12,862 nucleotides of DNA from Pseudomonadota bacterium (GTDB lineage: Bacteria; Pseudomonadota; Gammaproteobacteria; Steroidobacterales; Steroidobacteraceae). Positions 1 through 6,894 of the stretch are shown piece after piece. The DNA is taken from positions 1-12,862 of the forward strand of contig JAKBBE010000073.1 of NCBI GenBank assembly GCA_021826035.1. The letters are read 5' to 3'. A model generated the notes under the pieces. It was not told the DNA's origin, did not search any database, and saw only the letters and a list, made by a program, of their open reading frames with translations. Each line of letters begins with the position of its first letter. Positions within the stretch are counted from its first letter, which is position 1. The position numbers and the translations under genes are program-made.

Positions 1-209
1 AGGAATCCGTCGCGGCTTACCTGCGCCTGTTCGATGAGGCGCCGATCGAGCTGCGGCCGTTTCTCGCCGGCGTACAGAGATTCGCCGGCCGCCACCTCTC
101 GATCATCCGCCGCTTCGGCCGCTTCCCGCACCGCAACCAAGCGCTCGGGCGCACCAGCACCCCGGAGGAACTCGCCTTCCTGCGCCACCCGGAGCGCTTC
201 AGCCCCTGA
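1..209 (+). CDS. DUF924 family protein, C-terminal fragment
   Basis: The reading frame enters at base 3 and stops with TGA at 207-209, leaving 68 visible residues. The C-terminal part carries FGRFPHRNQALGR followed by STPEELAFL, the conserved ending I know from DUF924 proteins (roughly 180-200 aa, helical, TPR-like fold, biochemical role not established). The N-terminal two thirds lie outside the window, so the start and the family-wide length cannot be checked. It points the same way as the LysR gene 184 bp downstream, but the gap is long enough that the two need not share a transcript. I see no clear terminator after the stop. Confidence 0.8.
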   Translation, partial: ESVAAYLRLFDEAPIELRPFLAGVQRFAGRHLSIIRRFGRFPHRNQALGRTSTPEELAFLRHPERFSP

Positions 210-392
210 GACCGGCCGCCGACACCGCGCCGCCACGCCTCATCCTGGTGCACTTCGGCGGTGCACCGAACCAAATTGATGCGGGGTTGCCGCGGCGGCT
301 GCGCACCAGAGCGCCTCACCGCCGTCAGAGCGCGATGCGACGCTGGCACGCCTGTTGCATTGCCTCGAGCACCCGATGCTCTGATTGCCGCA

Positions 393-1298
393 ATGATGCG
401 CCTGTCCCGCCCCCCTCCGACCCGCAGCCTGCGGGTGTTCTGTGTCGCCGCGCGGCACCGCAGCTTCAAATTTGCGGCCGAAGAGTTGTATCTGACGCCC
501 TCGGCGGTGAGCCATCAGATGAAGGAGCTGGAGGAAATCCTCGGCGCTCGGCTGTTCGAGCGCCGCCCGCGTTCACTCGAGCTGACGCGCGCCGGTGAGG
601 CGCTGCTCGCGGACGTCGAACCGCTGCTCGAGGCGCTCGATCGCAGTCTCGCGCAGGTTGCCCGTGGCGCGGCGCGGCGCAGCGTACGCATGGTGCTGCC
701 GCCGTTGTTCGCCACCGAGCTGTTCATTCCGCGCCTCGGCGCATTTCGCGCGCTGCATCCGGACATCAACATCCAGATCGACTCGCACGATCCGCGTCCG
801 CAGCTGCATCCGGCGAGCGCCGACGTGTCAGTCCTGCTCACCGACTCCCCGCCGCAGGGCCTGCAGTGCACGCGGCTGTTCACCCTATCGCTCACCGCGG
901 CGTGCGCACCGCAGCTGCTGCCCGACGTGGCACGACTCGGCGGAGAATTGTTTCGGGAGCTGACGCTGATCCTGCACAAGGCCTCCGCTGGCGCGTGGAG
1001 CGCCTGGGCGCAGGAAGTGGGCATCGGGCCGCCGGAGCCGGCGAGCGTACTTGAGCTCGATGCCATGCACGCGGTCGTGCACGCCGCCGAACGCGGACTC
1101 GGCGTGGCGCTGGTGCCGACAGCGCACTGTGCGGAGCGTTTTCGCTGCGGGACACTCGTACCGATCTTCGCCGTCGATTTGCCCACGGCCGATGCGTTGT
1201 ATCTGGTCAGCCGCACCAAGGACGCCGACAAATCCGACGTGCGCATGCTCGCGGCGTGGATCCTCGAGCAGTTCGGTGCGCCGTCGCAGGCGGCCTGA
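393..1298 (+). CDS. LysR-type transcriptional regulator, GcvA-like
   Basis: A 301-aa DNA-binding regulator, the usual LysR length. Residues ~13-72 form the winged helix-turn-helix: the segment from SFKFAAEELYLTPSAVSHQM is the recognition region, followed by LEEILGARLFERRPRSLELT. Residues ~95-295 are the periplasmic-binding-protein-like effector domain, ending in LAAWILEQ, similar to the C-terminal helix of GcvA-type members. The effector is unknown. I chose the ATG at 393 (a second ATG follows at once) because it gives the family-standard N-terminus; the open frame extends to 261 but that extension looks non-coding. No good Shine-Dalgarno sequence precedes it. LysR regulators often control a neighbour, and the only close one here is the exported protein at 1424, on the same strand 125 bp downstream. 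Regulation of that gene is a guess. Confidence 0.93.
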   Translation: MMRLSRPPPTRSLRVFCVAARHRSFKFAAEELYLTPSAVSHQMKELEEILGARLFERRPRSLELTRAGEALLADVEPLLEALDRSLAQVARGAARRSVRMVLPPLFATELFIPRLGAFRALHPDINIQIDSHDPRPQLHPASADVSVLLTDSPPQGLQCTRLFTLSLTAACAPQLLPDVARLGGELFRELTLILHKASAGAWSAWAQEVGIGPPEPASVLELDAMHAVVHAAERGLGVALVPTAHCAERFRCGTLVPIFAVDLPTADALYLVSRTKDADKSDVRMLAAWILEQFGAPSQAA

Positions 1299-1340
1299 TG
1301 TTGCTTGAGATGCGCTCATGCATACCGAAATTCTTTTCGT

Positions 1341-1369
1341 TTGTCGCCCCGGCACGTCCCTCCTATCCT
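1341..1369 (+). promoter_or_regulatory. Candidate sigma-70 promoter for the exported TPR-like gene
   Basis: TTGTCG at 1341-1346 and TATCCT at 1364-1369 are separated by exactly 17 bp. Each matches four of six consensus positions. Transcription would start near 1376, giving a ~48-nt leader before the ATG at 1424. This is pattern matching only; it supports independent transcription from the LysR gene upstream. Confidence 0.4.
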
Positions 1370-1423
1370 TCACCTGCGCTCACCGAGCGCATGTCTCGGA
1401 CACCAACCGACAGGAGAGTGAAC

Positions 1424-1969
1424 ATGACGCCACACAGCCGCACACTTCGCGCGTTGCCTCTGGCGCTGTACGCCGCGATGTCACTCGCGAGCACGACGAC
1501 CGCCTGGGCGGATGCGCAACCCCAACCGTTCGTGCTCACCGCTTACGGAAGCGCGCCCGGTGGGGAGGATCTGCTGCGCGGACGCTATCCGGCAGCGGTG
1601 CAGCAACTGCGCGTCACCGGCAGAACTGCGCTCGAGCCGGCCGCGGTCAGCGCCAACAGCTGCGTCGCCTTCGCCATGACGCAACGCTGGCGCGCCGCGC
1701 AAGACGCCTGCGACGCAGCGGTCCGTGACGCACGTAATGCCCGCCTCAACGCGGCACCGTGGACGGAGTCGGCGACGATCAGCTCGGATCGGGCCTTGGC
1801 CGCGGCATACTCGGACCGCGCGGTGATGCGCTGGATGGACGGCGATGCGCACGGTGCGCACGTTGATCTCGAGCGTGCACGCAGTTTCGCGCCGCAAGCC
1901 CGGTTCGTCGTGAAAAATGTTCGGGCGCTTCGCGCCCATCCGAACGCAGTGCTCGCGCACGGCAGTTGA
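1424..1969 (+). CDS. Small exported TPR-like protein
   Basis: A 181-aa protein with a clear Sec signal peptide: basic start (MTPHSRTLR), hydrophobic core ALPLALYAAMSLAS, and probable cleavage after AWA at about residue 29. The mature part has helix pairs of tetratricopeptide character. Residues ~53-108 contain Y-PAAV--L, N-C-A-A-T--W-AA--ACD-AV, and residues ~123-160 contain AYSDRAVM-W--GD---A--DLERA-S-AP. This layout matches small TPR proteins found in several proteobacteria, whose function I do not know. The ATG at 1424 is supported by the purine-rich ribosome site CAGGAGAG at 1411-1418 and by the signal peptide; the open frame to 1256 overlaps the LysR gene and is rejected. It is probably periplasmic, with no lipobox. 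Cys80 and Cys96 could form a disulfide. The hairpin repeat array starts one base after its stop codon. Confidence 0.82.
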   Translation: MTPHSRTLRALPLALYAAMSLASTTTAWADAQPQPFVLTAYGSAPGGEDLLRGRYPAAVQQLRVTGRTALEPAAVSANSCVAFAMTQRWRAAQDACDAAVRDARNARLNAAPWTESATISSDRALAAAYSDRAVMRWMDGDAHGAHVDLERARSFAPQARFVVKNVRALRAHPNAVLAHGS

Positions 1970-1970
1970 C

Positions 1971-2033
1971 GGATCCGGGAGACGGGGCGGACTCTCCCCC
2001 CCTCATGAGGACGTCTCGTCTCCCGGAATCCAC
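1971..2033 (+). repeat. Hairpin repeat, copy A (63 bp)
   Basis: TCCGGGAGACG at 1974-1984 pairs perfectly with CGTCTCCCGGA at 2017-2027. The flanks GGAT and AATCC extend the stem with a one-base bulge. The loop holds seven Cs then TC (1996-2004), followed by the 8-bp palindrome CTCATGAG. It begins directly after the TGA of the TPR-like gene (1967-1969) and could act as a 3' stabiliser or terminator, but no U-tract follows. It shares orientation, length and loop motif with copy B. Confidence 0.8.
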
Positions 2034-2055
2034 TTACTCCCCCGCGATACCGAAC

Positions 2056-2118
2056 GGGTCCGGGAGACGGAACGCACGCTCACCCCCCCTCGAGCACGGT
2101 CCGTCTCCCGGAATCCAC
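2056..2118 (+). repeat. Hairpin repeat, copy B (63 bp)
   Basis: TCCGGGAGACGGA at 2059-2071 pairs over 13 bp without mismatch with TCCGTCTCCCGGA at 2100-2112. The 3' flank AATCCAC is identical to copy A. The loop again holds seven Cs followed by TC (2083-2091). It starts 85 bp after the start of copy A. The inner part of the stem differs from copy A on both arms, so base pairing is preserved. Confidence 0.82.
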
Positions 2119-2169
2119 AGCGTACCGGGAAGACCACAACAGGGAGCAGGGAGCACAGGGAAGTTTTGC

Positions 2170-2232
2170 GGGTCCGGGGGACGAAGCGAGCCGTATTCCC
2201 CCCCTCACGGCCGAGCTTCGTCTCCCGTCGCC
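2170..2232 (+). repeat. Hairpin repeat, copy C (diverged, overlaps a gene end)
   Basis: The 5' arm at 2175-2187 (CGGGGGACGAAGC) pairs over 13 bp with GCTTCGTCTCCCG at 2215-2227, with one G-T wobble. The loop keeps seven Cs then TC (2198-2206). The inner stem has changed to GAAGC/GCTTC on both arms compared with copies A and B, which is compensatory. The 3' flank differs (TCGCC instead of GAATCC). Its right half is coding sequence on the minus strand: it specifies the last residues and the stop codon of the M16 subunit gene. The element starts 114 bp after copy B. Confidence 0.75.
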
Positions 2233-3557
2233 CCCGGGGCGAAATCCGGATCCGTCAAGCGCATCGACGTGACGGGACCGAACTCTGCGAGCTGTGCGGC
2301 GATGCGCTGCGCATCGCCGATCACCACCAGCGTTGAGGACTCCGGCCGTGGAAAGGTCTCGGCGATGACGGCCGCTGCGAGCGTTGGATCGACCTCGGCG
2401 AGCCGCGCCGGGTACTCATCGATGTCCTCGGCGCCGAGTCCGAAGAATTCGAGATCCGCGAGCGCACCGGCCCAATCGGCCGCAGTCTCCAAGCCGAGCG
2501 CGTACTGCCCGAGCGTGTAGGCGCGCGCCGAGGCGAGCATCTGTTCGCTCACCCCGTCGCGATGCAGCCGCTCGAGGGCCTGCTGCGCGAGCCGGATGGC
2601 CGGTGCCGTACTGGCGGTGGCGACGAAGGAGCGTATCGCGAACTCTCCGGCCACCGTGCCGCGCATGAAGCTCGACCGCGCTCCGTAGGAAAGGCCCGAT
2701 TTGATGCGCAGTTCCGCGTTGAGCAGCGAAGTGAAGCGTCCGCCGAACAGCGTGTTGACCAGATCGAGCGCGGCGCGGCGCGGGTATTGGCGCGCAACGC
2801 CCGCCGCGCCGATCCAGAAGTGACTCTGCGTGGCGCCGGGCGCATCGACCAACAGCACTCGCCGCTGCGCGGTGGTGCGCGCCGGCGGCAGCGTCGGACG
2901 CACCGCGGCGCGCGACCAGGTGGCCAACGCGCCGCGCACCGCCGCCTCGGCCCGCCGAGTATCCAGATCGCCGGCGAGCACCACGATCAGCCGGTCGGCG
3001 CCGAACTGTGTCCGGTAGTAGGCGCGAGCGTCGTCGTGTGTGACCTGCGCCAGCGAGCGCTCGCTGCCGTACACGGGCAGCGCATAGGGGTGGTCGCCGA
3101 ACAGCATCGCTCGGCCATACGCATCGAGCAATTCCGCCGGCTCGGAGTCCTTCACGGCCTTGATGAACTCGATTTGCCGCACGCGCAGCTGCTCGAATTC
3201 CTCGGCCGCCAGCTGGGGTGCACGCAGCGTCGCGGCGAGCAACTCGAGCATCAGGTCCTGATCGCGGGCGAGAAACTGGCTGCGCACCGCGATCGCCTCC
3301 GGTCCGGCCACGGCGCTGAAGCTGCCGCCGGCACCCTCGAGAGTTTCGGCGAACGCGTAGGCATTGCGCGGCCCGGCGCCCTTCTCAAGCAGCGCCGCGA
3401 CCAGCGAGGCGACCCCGGGGCGCGCTGGCGGATCGGCCGCACTGCCGCCGCGCAGCAACACCTGTCCGGCGATCAGCGGCACCTCGCGGCGCGGCAGCAG
3501 GATCAGCGTCGCCCCGTTGTCGAGAACGAGGCGTTCGTGCTTCGGCACACCCACCAT
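2205..3557 (-). CDS. M16 peptidase-like protein, non-catalytic subunit
   Basis: A 450-aa M16B-fold protein, the second gene of a coupled pair. At the position of the zinc motif HxxEH it reads S51-x-x-A54-A55 within GVASLVAALLEKG, so all three core residues are lost and it cannot be a zinc peptidase by itself. It keeps the C-domain segment FGGRFTSLLNAELR followed by KSGLSYGARSSF; Arg284 and Tyr291 are candidates for the substrate-orienting R/Y pair that inactive partners provide in M16B heterodimers. The N-domain covers about residues 8-215 and the C-domain about 230-430. The ATG at 3557 overlaps the upstream stop in a TGATG, so translation is probably coupled. No signal peptide is visible. 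Its last residues (about GDEARP) and stop codon lie within hairpin repeat copy C. It is expected to form a heterodimer with the product of 3557-4879; the substrate is unknown. Confidence 0.9.
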   Translation of the reverse strand: MVGVPKHERLVLDNGATLILLPRREVPLIAGQVLLRGGSAADPPARPGVASLVAALLEKGAGPRNAYAFAETLEGAGGSFSAVAGPEAIAVRSQFLARDQDLMLELLAATLRAPQLAAEEFEQLRVRQIEFIKAVKDSEPAELLDAYGRAMLFGDHPYALPVYGSERSLAQVTHDDARAYYRTQFGADRLIVVLAGDLDTRRAEAAVRGALATWSRAAVRPTLPPARTTAQRRVLLVDAPGATQSHFWIGAAGVARQYPRRAALDLVNTLFGGRFTSLLNAELRIKSGLSYGARSSFMRGTVAGEFAIRSFVATASTAPAIRLAQQALERLHRDGVSEQMLASARAYTLGQYALGLETAADWAGALADLEFFGLGAEDIDEYPARLAEVDPTLAAAVIAETFPRPESSTLVVIGDAQRIAAQLAEFGPVTSMRLTDPDFAPGATGDEARP

Positions 3558-4879
3558 CAGCGCTCGATTCGCGAGCGTGCCCCGAGTGGCACCAACATGC
3601 CAACGGTGCGCCGTTGCGGCGCAAGAATGTCGGCGGCCACCGCCTGCACCTGTTGCGGCGTGACGGCCGCCAGGCGCTGCGGCTCGGCGAACAGATCCCA
3701 CCAGCGGCCATGGAACACCGCGTACTCCCCGAGCAGGTGCGCCTTGCCGTCGATGGTCGCCAGCCGCTTCCAGAACCCCACGATCGCCAGATTGCGGGCG
3801 CGCTCGAGCTCGGTGGGGCTGACTCCCAACTCGGTGATACGCGCGAGTTCTGCATCGAGCGCCACGAGCGCCTGCTGCGGTTCGATGGATTGCGGCAAGG
3901 TGAGCGACAGCCACAGCAATCCCGGATCGAAACCCTCCTGCCAGTGTCCACCCACCTCGATGGCCATGCGCTGCTCCTCGACCAGCGCACGGTGCAGACG
4001 CGAAGCGTTGCCTTCCATCAGCACCGACATCAGCAGATGGACGGCGCTCGCACGCTCATCGGTGGCGGATGGCGCCTTATAGGCGCACTGCAGCAGAGGC
4101 GTCTGCACTTTGCGGCGCACGATGATGCGCCGCTCTTCGAGCTGCGGCGGCTCGCGCTCGTGCACCGCCTCGGGTGGTGCTTGCGCGGCAATCGGTTCGA
4201 AATAGCGCTGCACCAGACGCAGCGCCGCGTGCGGATCGAGGTCCCCGGCGAGCGTCAGCGTCAGGTTGTTGGGGGCGTAGTAGGTCCGGTAGAACGCCTG
4301 CAGATCCTCCAGTCGCCAAGCGCGGATGTCCTGCGGCCAGCCGATCGTCGGGAAGCGGTACGGATGTACGCTGAAGGCCTCCGCCTGCACCCGCTCGGAG
4401 AGCAGCCCGTGATTGTTGTCCTCGACGCGCAGCCGGCGCTCGGAGGCCACGACGCCACGCTCGCTTTCGATCATCTCCGGCAGAAACGCAAGATGGGCGA
4501 CCCGGTCGGCCTCGAGCTCCAACACCAGCTCGAGCGCGCTCGAGGGGAACCAGTCCTCGTAGACGGTGACATCATCGCTGGTGAACGCATTGTTGGCGCC
4601 GCCCTGCGCCTCCATCAGCCGGTCGAACTCCCCCGGCGCGCGGGTCTGCGTGCCGTTGAACATCATGTGCTCGAAAAAATGGGCCAGGCCCGTGATGCCA
4701 GGCCGCTCGTTGCGACTGCCCGCCCGCACCCACAGGTTCAGAGCGACATTGGGAATGTGGTGTACCGGCCAGACGATCACCTGCATCCCGTTGGCGAGCG
4801 TGTGCGCCAGCACCCCATCGCCGCCCGCCGGCGCCGGGTTGCGCAGCACGGGGGAACTCGCAAGGGCAGTTCGTCTCAT
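3557..4879 (-). CDS. M16 family zinc peptidase, catalytic subunit
   Basis: A 440-aa M16B metallopeptidase. The inverted zinc motif is H67-F-F-E70-H71 in GLAHFFEHMMFNGT, and Glu147 (ASERR) lies 76 residues after His71, the spacing expected for the third zinc ligand. The N-domain (about 24-230) includes GGANNAFTSDDVTVYEDWF and YYAPNNLTLTLAGDLD, both typical of the family. The C-domain (about 240-430) lacks the GLSYG-type segment that the next gene carries, so the two proteins are complementary. Start: ATG at 4879; no upstream in-frame codon gives a better N-terminus. The first ~22 residues (MRRTALASSPVLRNPAP) have no hydrophobic core, so unlike many proteobacterial M16 pairs, which are periplasmic, this one looks cytoplasmic. 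Its stop overlaps the start of the second subunit by one base. The substrate is not deducible; short peptides are the usual class. Confidence 0.93.
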   Translation of the reverse strand: MRRTALASSPVLRNPAPAGGDGVLAHTLANGMQVIVWPVHHIPNVALNLWVRAGSRNERPGITGLAHFFEHMMFNGTQTRAPGEFDRLMEAQGGANNAFTSDDVTVYEDWFPSSALELVLELEADRVAHLAFLPEMIESERGVVASERRLRVEDNNHGLLSERVQAEAFSVHPYRFPTIGWPQDIRAWRLEDLQAFYRTYYAPNNLTLTLAGDLDPHAALRLVQRYFEPIAAQAPPEAVHEREPPQLEERRIIVRRKVQTPLLQCAYKAPSATDERASAVHLLMSVLMEGNASRLHRALVEEQRMAIEVGGHWQEGFDPGLLWLSLTLPQSIEPQQALVALDAELARITELGVSPTELERARNLAIVGFWKRLATIDGKAHLLGEYAVFHGRWWDLFAEPQRLAAVTPQQVQAVAADILAPQRRTVGMLVPLGARSRIER

Positions 4880-4931
4880 GGCCGCAGTGTACGCCCCGCT
4901 CCGGCGGGTGCGCCCGCGCCGCGGCCGTCTA

Positions 4932-4947
4932 CGTCCTCCGGAGGACG
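4932..4947. other. Perfect 16-bp palindrome upstream of the M16 pair
   Basis: CGTCCTCC followed by GGAGGACG is a complete dyad with no loop. It lies in the 123-bp gap between the YheT gene stop (5003) and the M16 start (4879), 53-68 bases upstream of that start. The position suits a dimeric repressor operator near a promoter. It could instead be part of a GC-rich 3' structure of the YheT transcript. Which applies cannot be told from one copy. Confidence 0.4.
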
Positions 4948-5002
4948 CGCGGCTCTGCCCGTCGGGGGATCGCGGCGGGGCCGGACACGGCCAGGCTCAC
5001 GC

Positions 5003-6043
5003 TCACGTCAGCTCTTCGGTCCCCGTCCCGGCCGTCGCCGGGCGGGCTGGCGTGGCCGTCAGCTCCGCGACGATGCGCCGCTCCGCCCACGTGGGCCCGG
5101 TCAGGCGGTCGAGAAATCCGCAATGCCCGCCTCGCGAGGTCAGCGCGACGCGCAGCCACGCCGGCCGCGCCAGGTGGCGCAGGTCCTGTGCCGGGATGAT
5201 GGGATCGTCGAGTGAGGTGATCACCAGCGAGGTCGTCTCGAGCGTCGCGAGCCGCTCGCCGGTGATCGAGTAGCCGAGCAGATACTCATCGAGCGTCTCG
5301 AACTCGGTGTAGCGGCGGATCAACTCGTCAGTCAGGCGGCGCAGGTTGTTGATGCCGCGCAGCTCGCGCAGATCGTACTGGTGCGGCCAGACCGCCTCCT
5401 TCTTGCTCAGCGACCGCCACCACTTGCGGGCGAAGTAGCGCGCATAGCCGGTGAATCCTTCCTCGAGCGCACGCAACGTCTCGTGCGGATCGAGCACGGG
5501 CGAGACGGCCACGACGGACTGCAGATCGAGCCGCGCGCTGCGGGCCTGGGCGGCCGCGCGCAGCAGGAAATTCCCCCCGAGCGAGAAACCGACGAGGCGC
5601 AGCGGCTGCCCGGTGAGGCGCTGCACGGCGCGCAGAGCACCGCAGACTTCCGCGAGCCGGCAGGAGTGGAACAGGCCGGCGTTGAGGTGATGGGTCTCGC
5701 CGTGATCGCGCAGGTTGAGCCGAAACACGTCAAAGCCGCGCTCGTAGAGCTGTTGCGAGAGCGACAGGACGTAGAGCGACTCGGCGCTGCCTTCCCAGCC
5801 ATGCAGCACCACGACCGGCGGGCCGCCCGGGGAGCCGCTTGAGCGCCAGCACTGCAGCCGCACCTCATCCCCGCAGTCGAGCAGAAGTTCGTGCTGGGCC
5901 GCCAGCAGGGGTTGCGCGCGGCGCACGATGGGGCCGCGCCGCAGAGCGACGCTCGCCAACATGGACTGCAGGTGGCGGTTGCGCAGCCACCAGGGCGGCT
6001 GAAAGTCATCCACCGGCACCTGCTGCTCGACTGGCGTCGGCAT
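5003..6043 (-). CDS. yheT: YheT-type alpha/beta hydrolase
   Basis: A 346-aa hydrolase of the YheT (UPF0017/ABHD1-3-like) family, which usually runs to about 320-350 aa. The signature FQPPWWLRNRHLQSML at 14-29 opens the protein. The strand VVVLHGWEGS (77-86) is the oxyanion region, and RLVGFSLGGNFLLR contains the nucleophile elbow with Ser154. TSLDDPIIP supplies Asp279 or Asp280, and GGHCGF supplies His307, completing a visible triad. Family members are esterases or lipases of uncertain natural substrate; animal relatives act on lipids. The ATG at 6043 is chosen because the YheT N-terminal signature starts there and GGAAG (6049-6053) sits a good distance upstream; the longer open frame to 6343 overlaps the methyltransferase. 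No signal peptide. A -10-like element at 6125-6130 may drive it. The M16 genes follow on the same strand after 123 bp. Confidence 0.93.
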   Translation of the reverse strand: MPTPVEQQVPVDDFQPPWWLRNRHLQSMLASVALRRGPIVRRAQPLLAAQHELLLDCGDEVRLQCWRSSGSPGGPPVVVLHGWEGSAESLYVLSLSQQLYERGFDVFRLNLRDHGETHHLNAGLFHSCRLAEVCGALRAVQRLTGQPLRLVGFSLGGNFLLRAAAQARSARLDLQSVVAVSPVLDPHETLRALEEGFTGYARYFARKWWRSLSKKEAVWPHQYDLRELRGINNLRRLTDELIRRYTEFETLDEYLLGYSITGERLATLETTSLVITSLDDPIIPAQDLRHLARPAWLRVALTSRGGHCGFLDRLTGPTWAERRIVAELTATPARPATAGTGTEELT

Positions 6044-6124
6044 GACTACTTCCGATTCTGCGGCGTTCCGCGCTTCCGTCTGTATCACCTGCCGCCCCCG
6101 CCGGCCTCTGAACGATCGGGCGCG

Positions 6125-6130
6125 AGTGTA
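6125..6130 (-). promoter_or_regulatory. Candidate -10 element for the YheT gene
   Basis: On the minus strand the sequence reads TTGCG-TTACACTCGCG, with TACACT at 6130-6125, about 80 bases before the ATG at 6043 and just after the hairpin that follows the methyltransferase gene. No good -35 lies 17 bp upstream. The flanks resemble the element at 6895-6906 (GCGTTATGCTCG), which gives modest support. Confidence 0.33.
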
Positions 6131-6148
6131 ACGCAATCGACCGAAGCT

Positions 6149-6177
6149 GCGCTCGGGACGCCCCGCGACCCGAGCGC
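6149..6177 (-). terminator. Hairpin after the methyltransferase gene
   Basis: GCGCTCGGG (6149-6157) and CCCGAGCGC (6169-6177) form a perfect 9-bp stem with an 11-base loop, starting 5 bases past the stop of the minus-strand methyltransferase gene. Position and strength suit a terminator, but no U-tract follows on the minus strand, so it may instead be a 3'-end stabilising stem. Confidence 0.5.
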
Positions 6178-6182
6178 CAGCG

Positions 6183-6797
6183 CTAGGATTTGCGCGCGGT
6201 GGCGAGGAAAACCGAGTATTCGCGGCCGTGGTGCTCGAGGGTGCAGCAGTCCTGGACCGCGGCGTCCTGAAAGCCGGCCGCGACCAGCCACGAGCGCAGC
6301 GCGCTGCGCTCGAAGCCATGATGCACCGGCACGCCGGGGCCATGGAACGAACCGTCCTCGGTGTCGAGGTCCGCCAGACACACCCAGCCGCCGAGGTTGA
6401 GCATCGAGTGGAATGCGCCCAAGAGTCCCGGCACGTCCGCCACGTGATGCAGCGTCATCATGCTGAAAATGAGGTCGTAGTGCGTCGCGGGCAACGGATC
6501 GCGCGTCAGATCCAGGTCGATCACCCTCAGGTCGGAGGCCTCGGCGGCCGCAATCTTGCGCTCGGCGACGGCGCGCATGCCCGCGGAGCTGTCCGCCAGT
6601 GTGATCTGTCCGACCACCCCGCGCAGCGCGAACGACAACAAACCGGTGCCGGCCCCGTACTCCAATGCCGTCATCGCGGGGTGCAGTTCGACCGCGCGAC
6701 GCACGGCCGCGGCCACCTGCTCGGCGCGCCGGACCTTCTGCGCGTCGTCCCACTGCTGCGCGCGTGCATCAAAATCGGTCAGTCGTGCTTCGGGCAT
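6183..6797 (-). CDS. Class I SAM-dependent methyltransferase
   Basis: A 204-aa methyltransferase of the Methyltransf_11/25 type. Motif I is ALEYGAGTGLLSFAL (residues 44-58, the glycine-rich SAM loop). The acidic end of strand 2 is LADSS with Asp69, which would bind the ribose hydroxyls. Residues RVIDLDL (91-97) correspond to the adenine-binding region, and YDLIFSMMTLHHVADV is the motif-IV/post-IV segment common in this group. C-terminal residues ~159-200 (HHGFERSALRSWLVAAGF) are the typical final helix and strand. Nothing identifies the substrate. The ATG at 6797 has AGGAG at 6806-6810 with an 8-base spacer, which settles the start. It is transcribed away from the SixA gene across a ~200-bp gap, and followed by YheT on the same strand after 139 bp with a hairpin between, so it is probably its own unit. 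Confidence 0.92.
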   Translation of the reverse strand: MPEARLTDFDARAQQWDDAQKVRRAEQVAAAVRRAVELHPAMTALEYGAGTGLLSFALRGVVGQITLADSSAGMRAVAERKIAAAEASDLRVIDLDLTRDPLPATHYDLIFSMMTLHHVADVPGLLGAFHSMLNLGGWVCLADLDTEDGSFHGPGVPVHHGFERSALRSWLVAAGFQDAAVQDCCTLEHHGREYSVFLATARKS

Positions 6798-6894
6798 CGG
6801 CAGAGCTCCTGCATCAGATGGTGCAGCGGTCGGAAGAGGGGCGGAATCTTTTCAGATGTGCCGGGCACCGTCTACCCGCCACGGCGCGTTTCCT

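Noticed and set aside
1970..2232. CRISPR array interpretation of the three repeats
   Set aside because: Spacers differ in length (22 and ~51 bp), units are 63-bp palindromes with diverged interiors, and there are no cas genes nearby.
2562..4082. Long plus-strand open frame (506 codons) opposite the M16 genes
   Set aside because: It is antisense to two well-recognised M16 subunits with intact family motifs; its translation is low-complexity Arg/Gly/Gln-rich, typical of shadow frames in GC-rich DNA.
3614..5215. Plus-strand open frame of 533 codons across the M16 and YheT region
   Set aside because: It lies opposite real genes and spans an intergenic gap. No recognisable domain.
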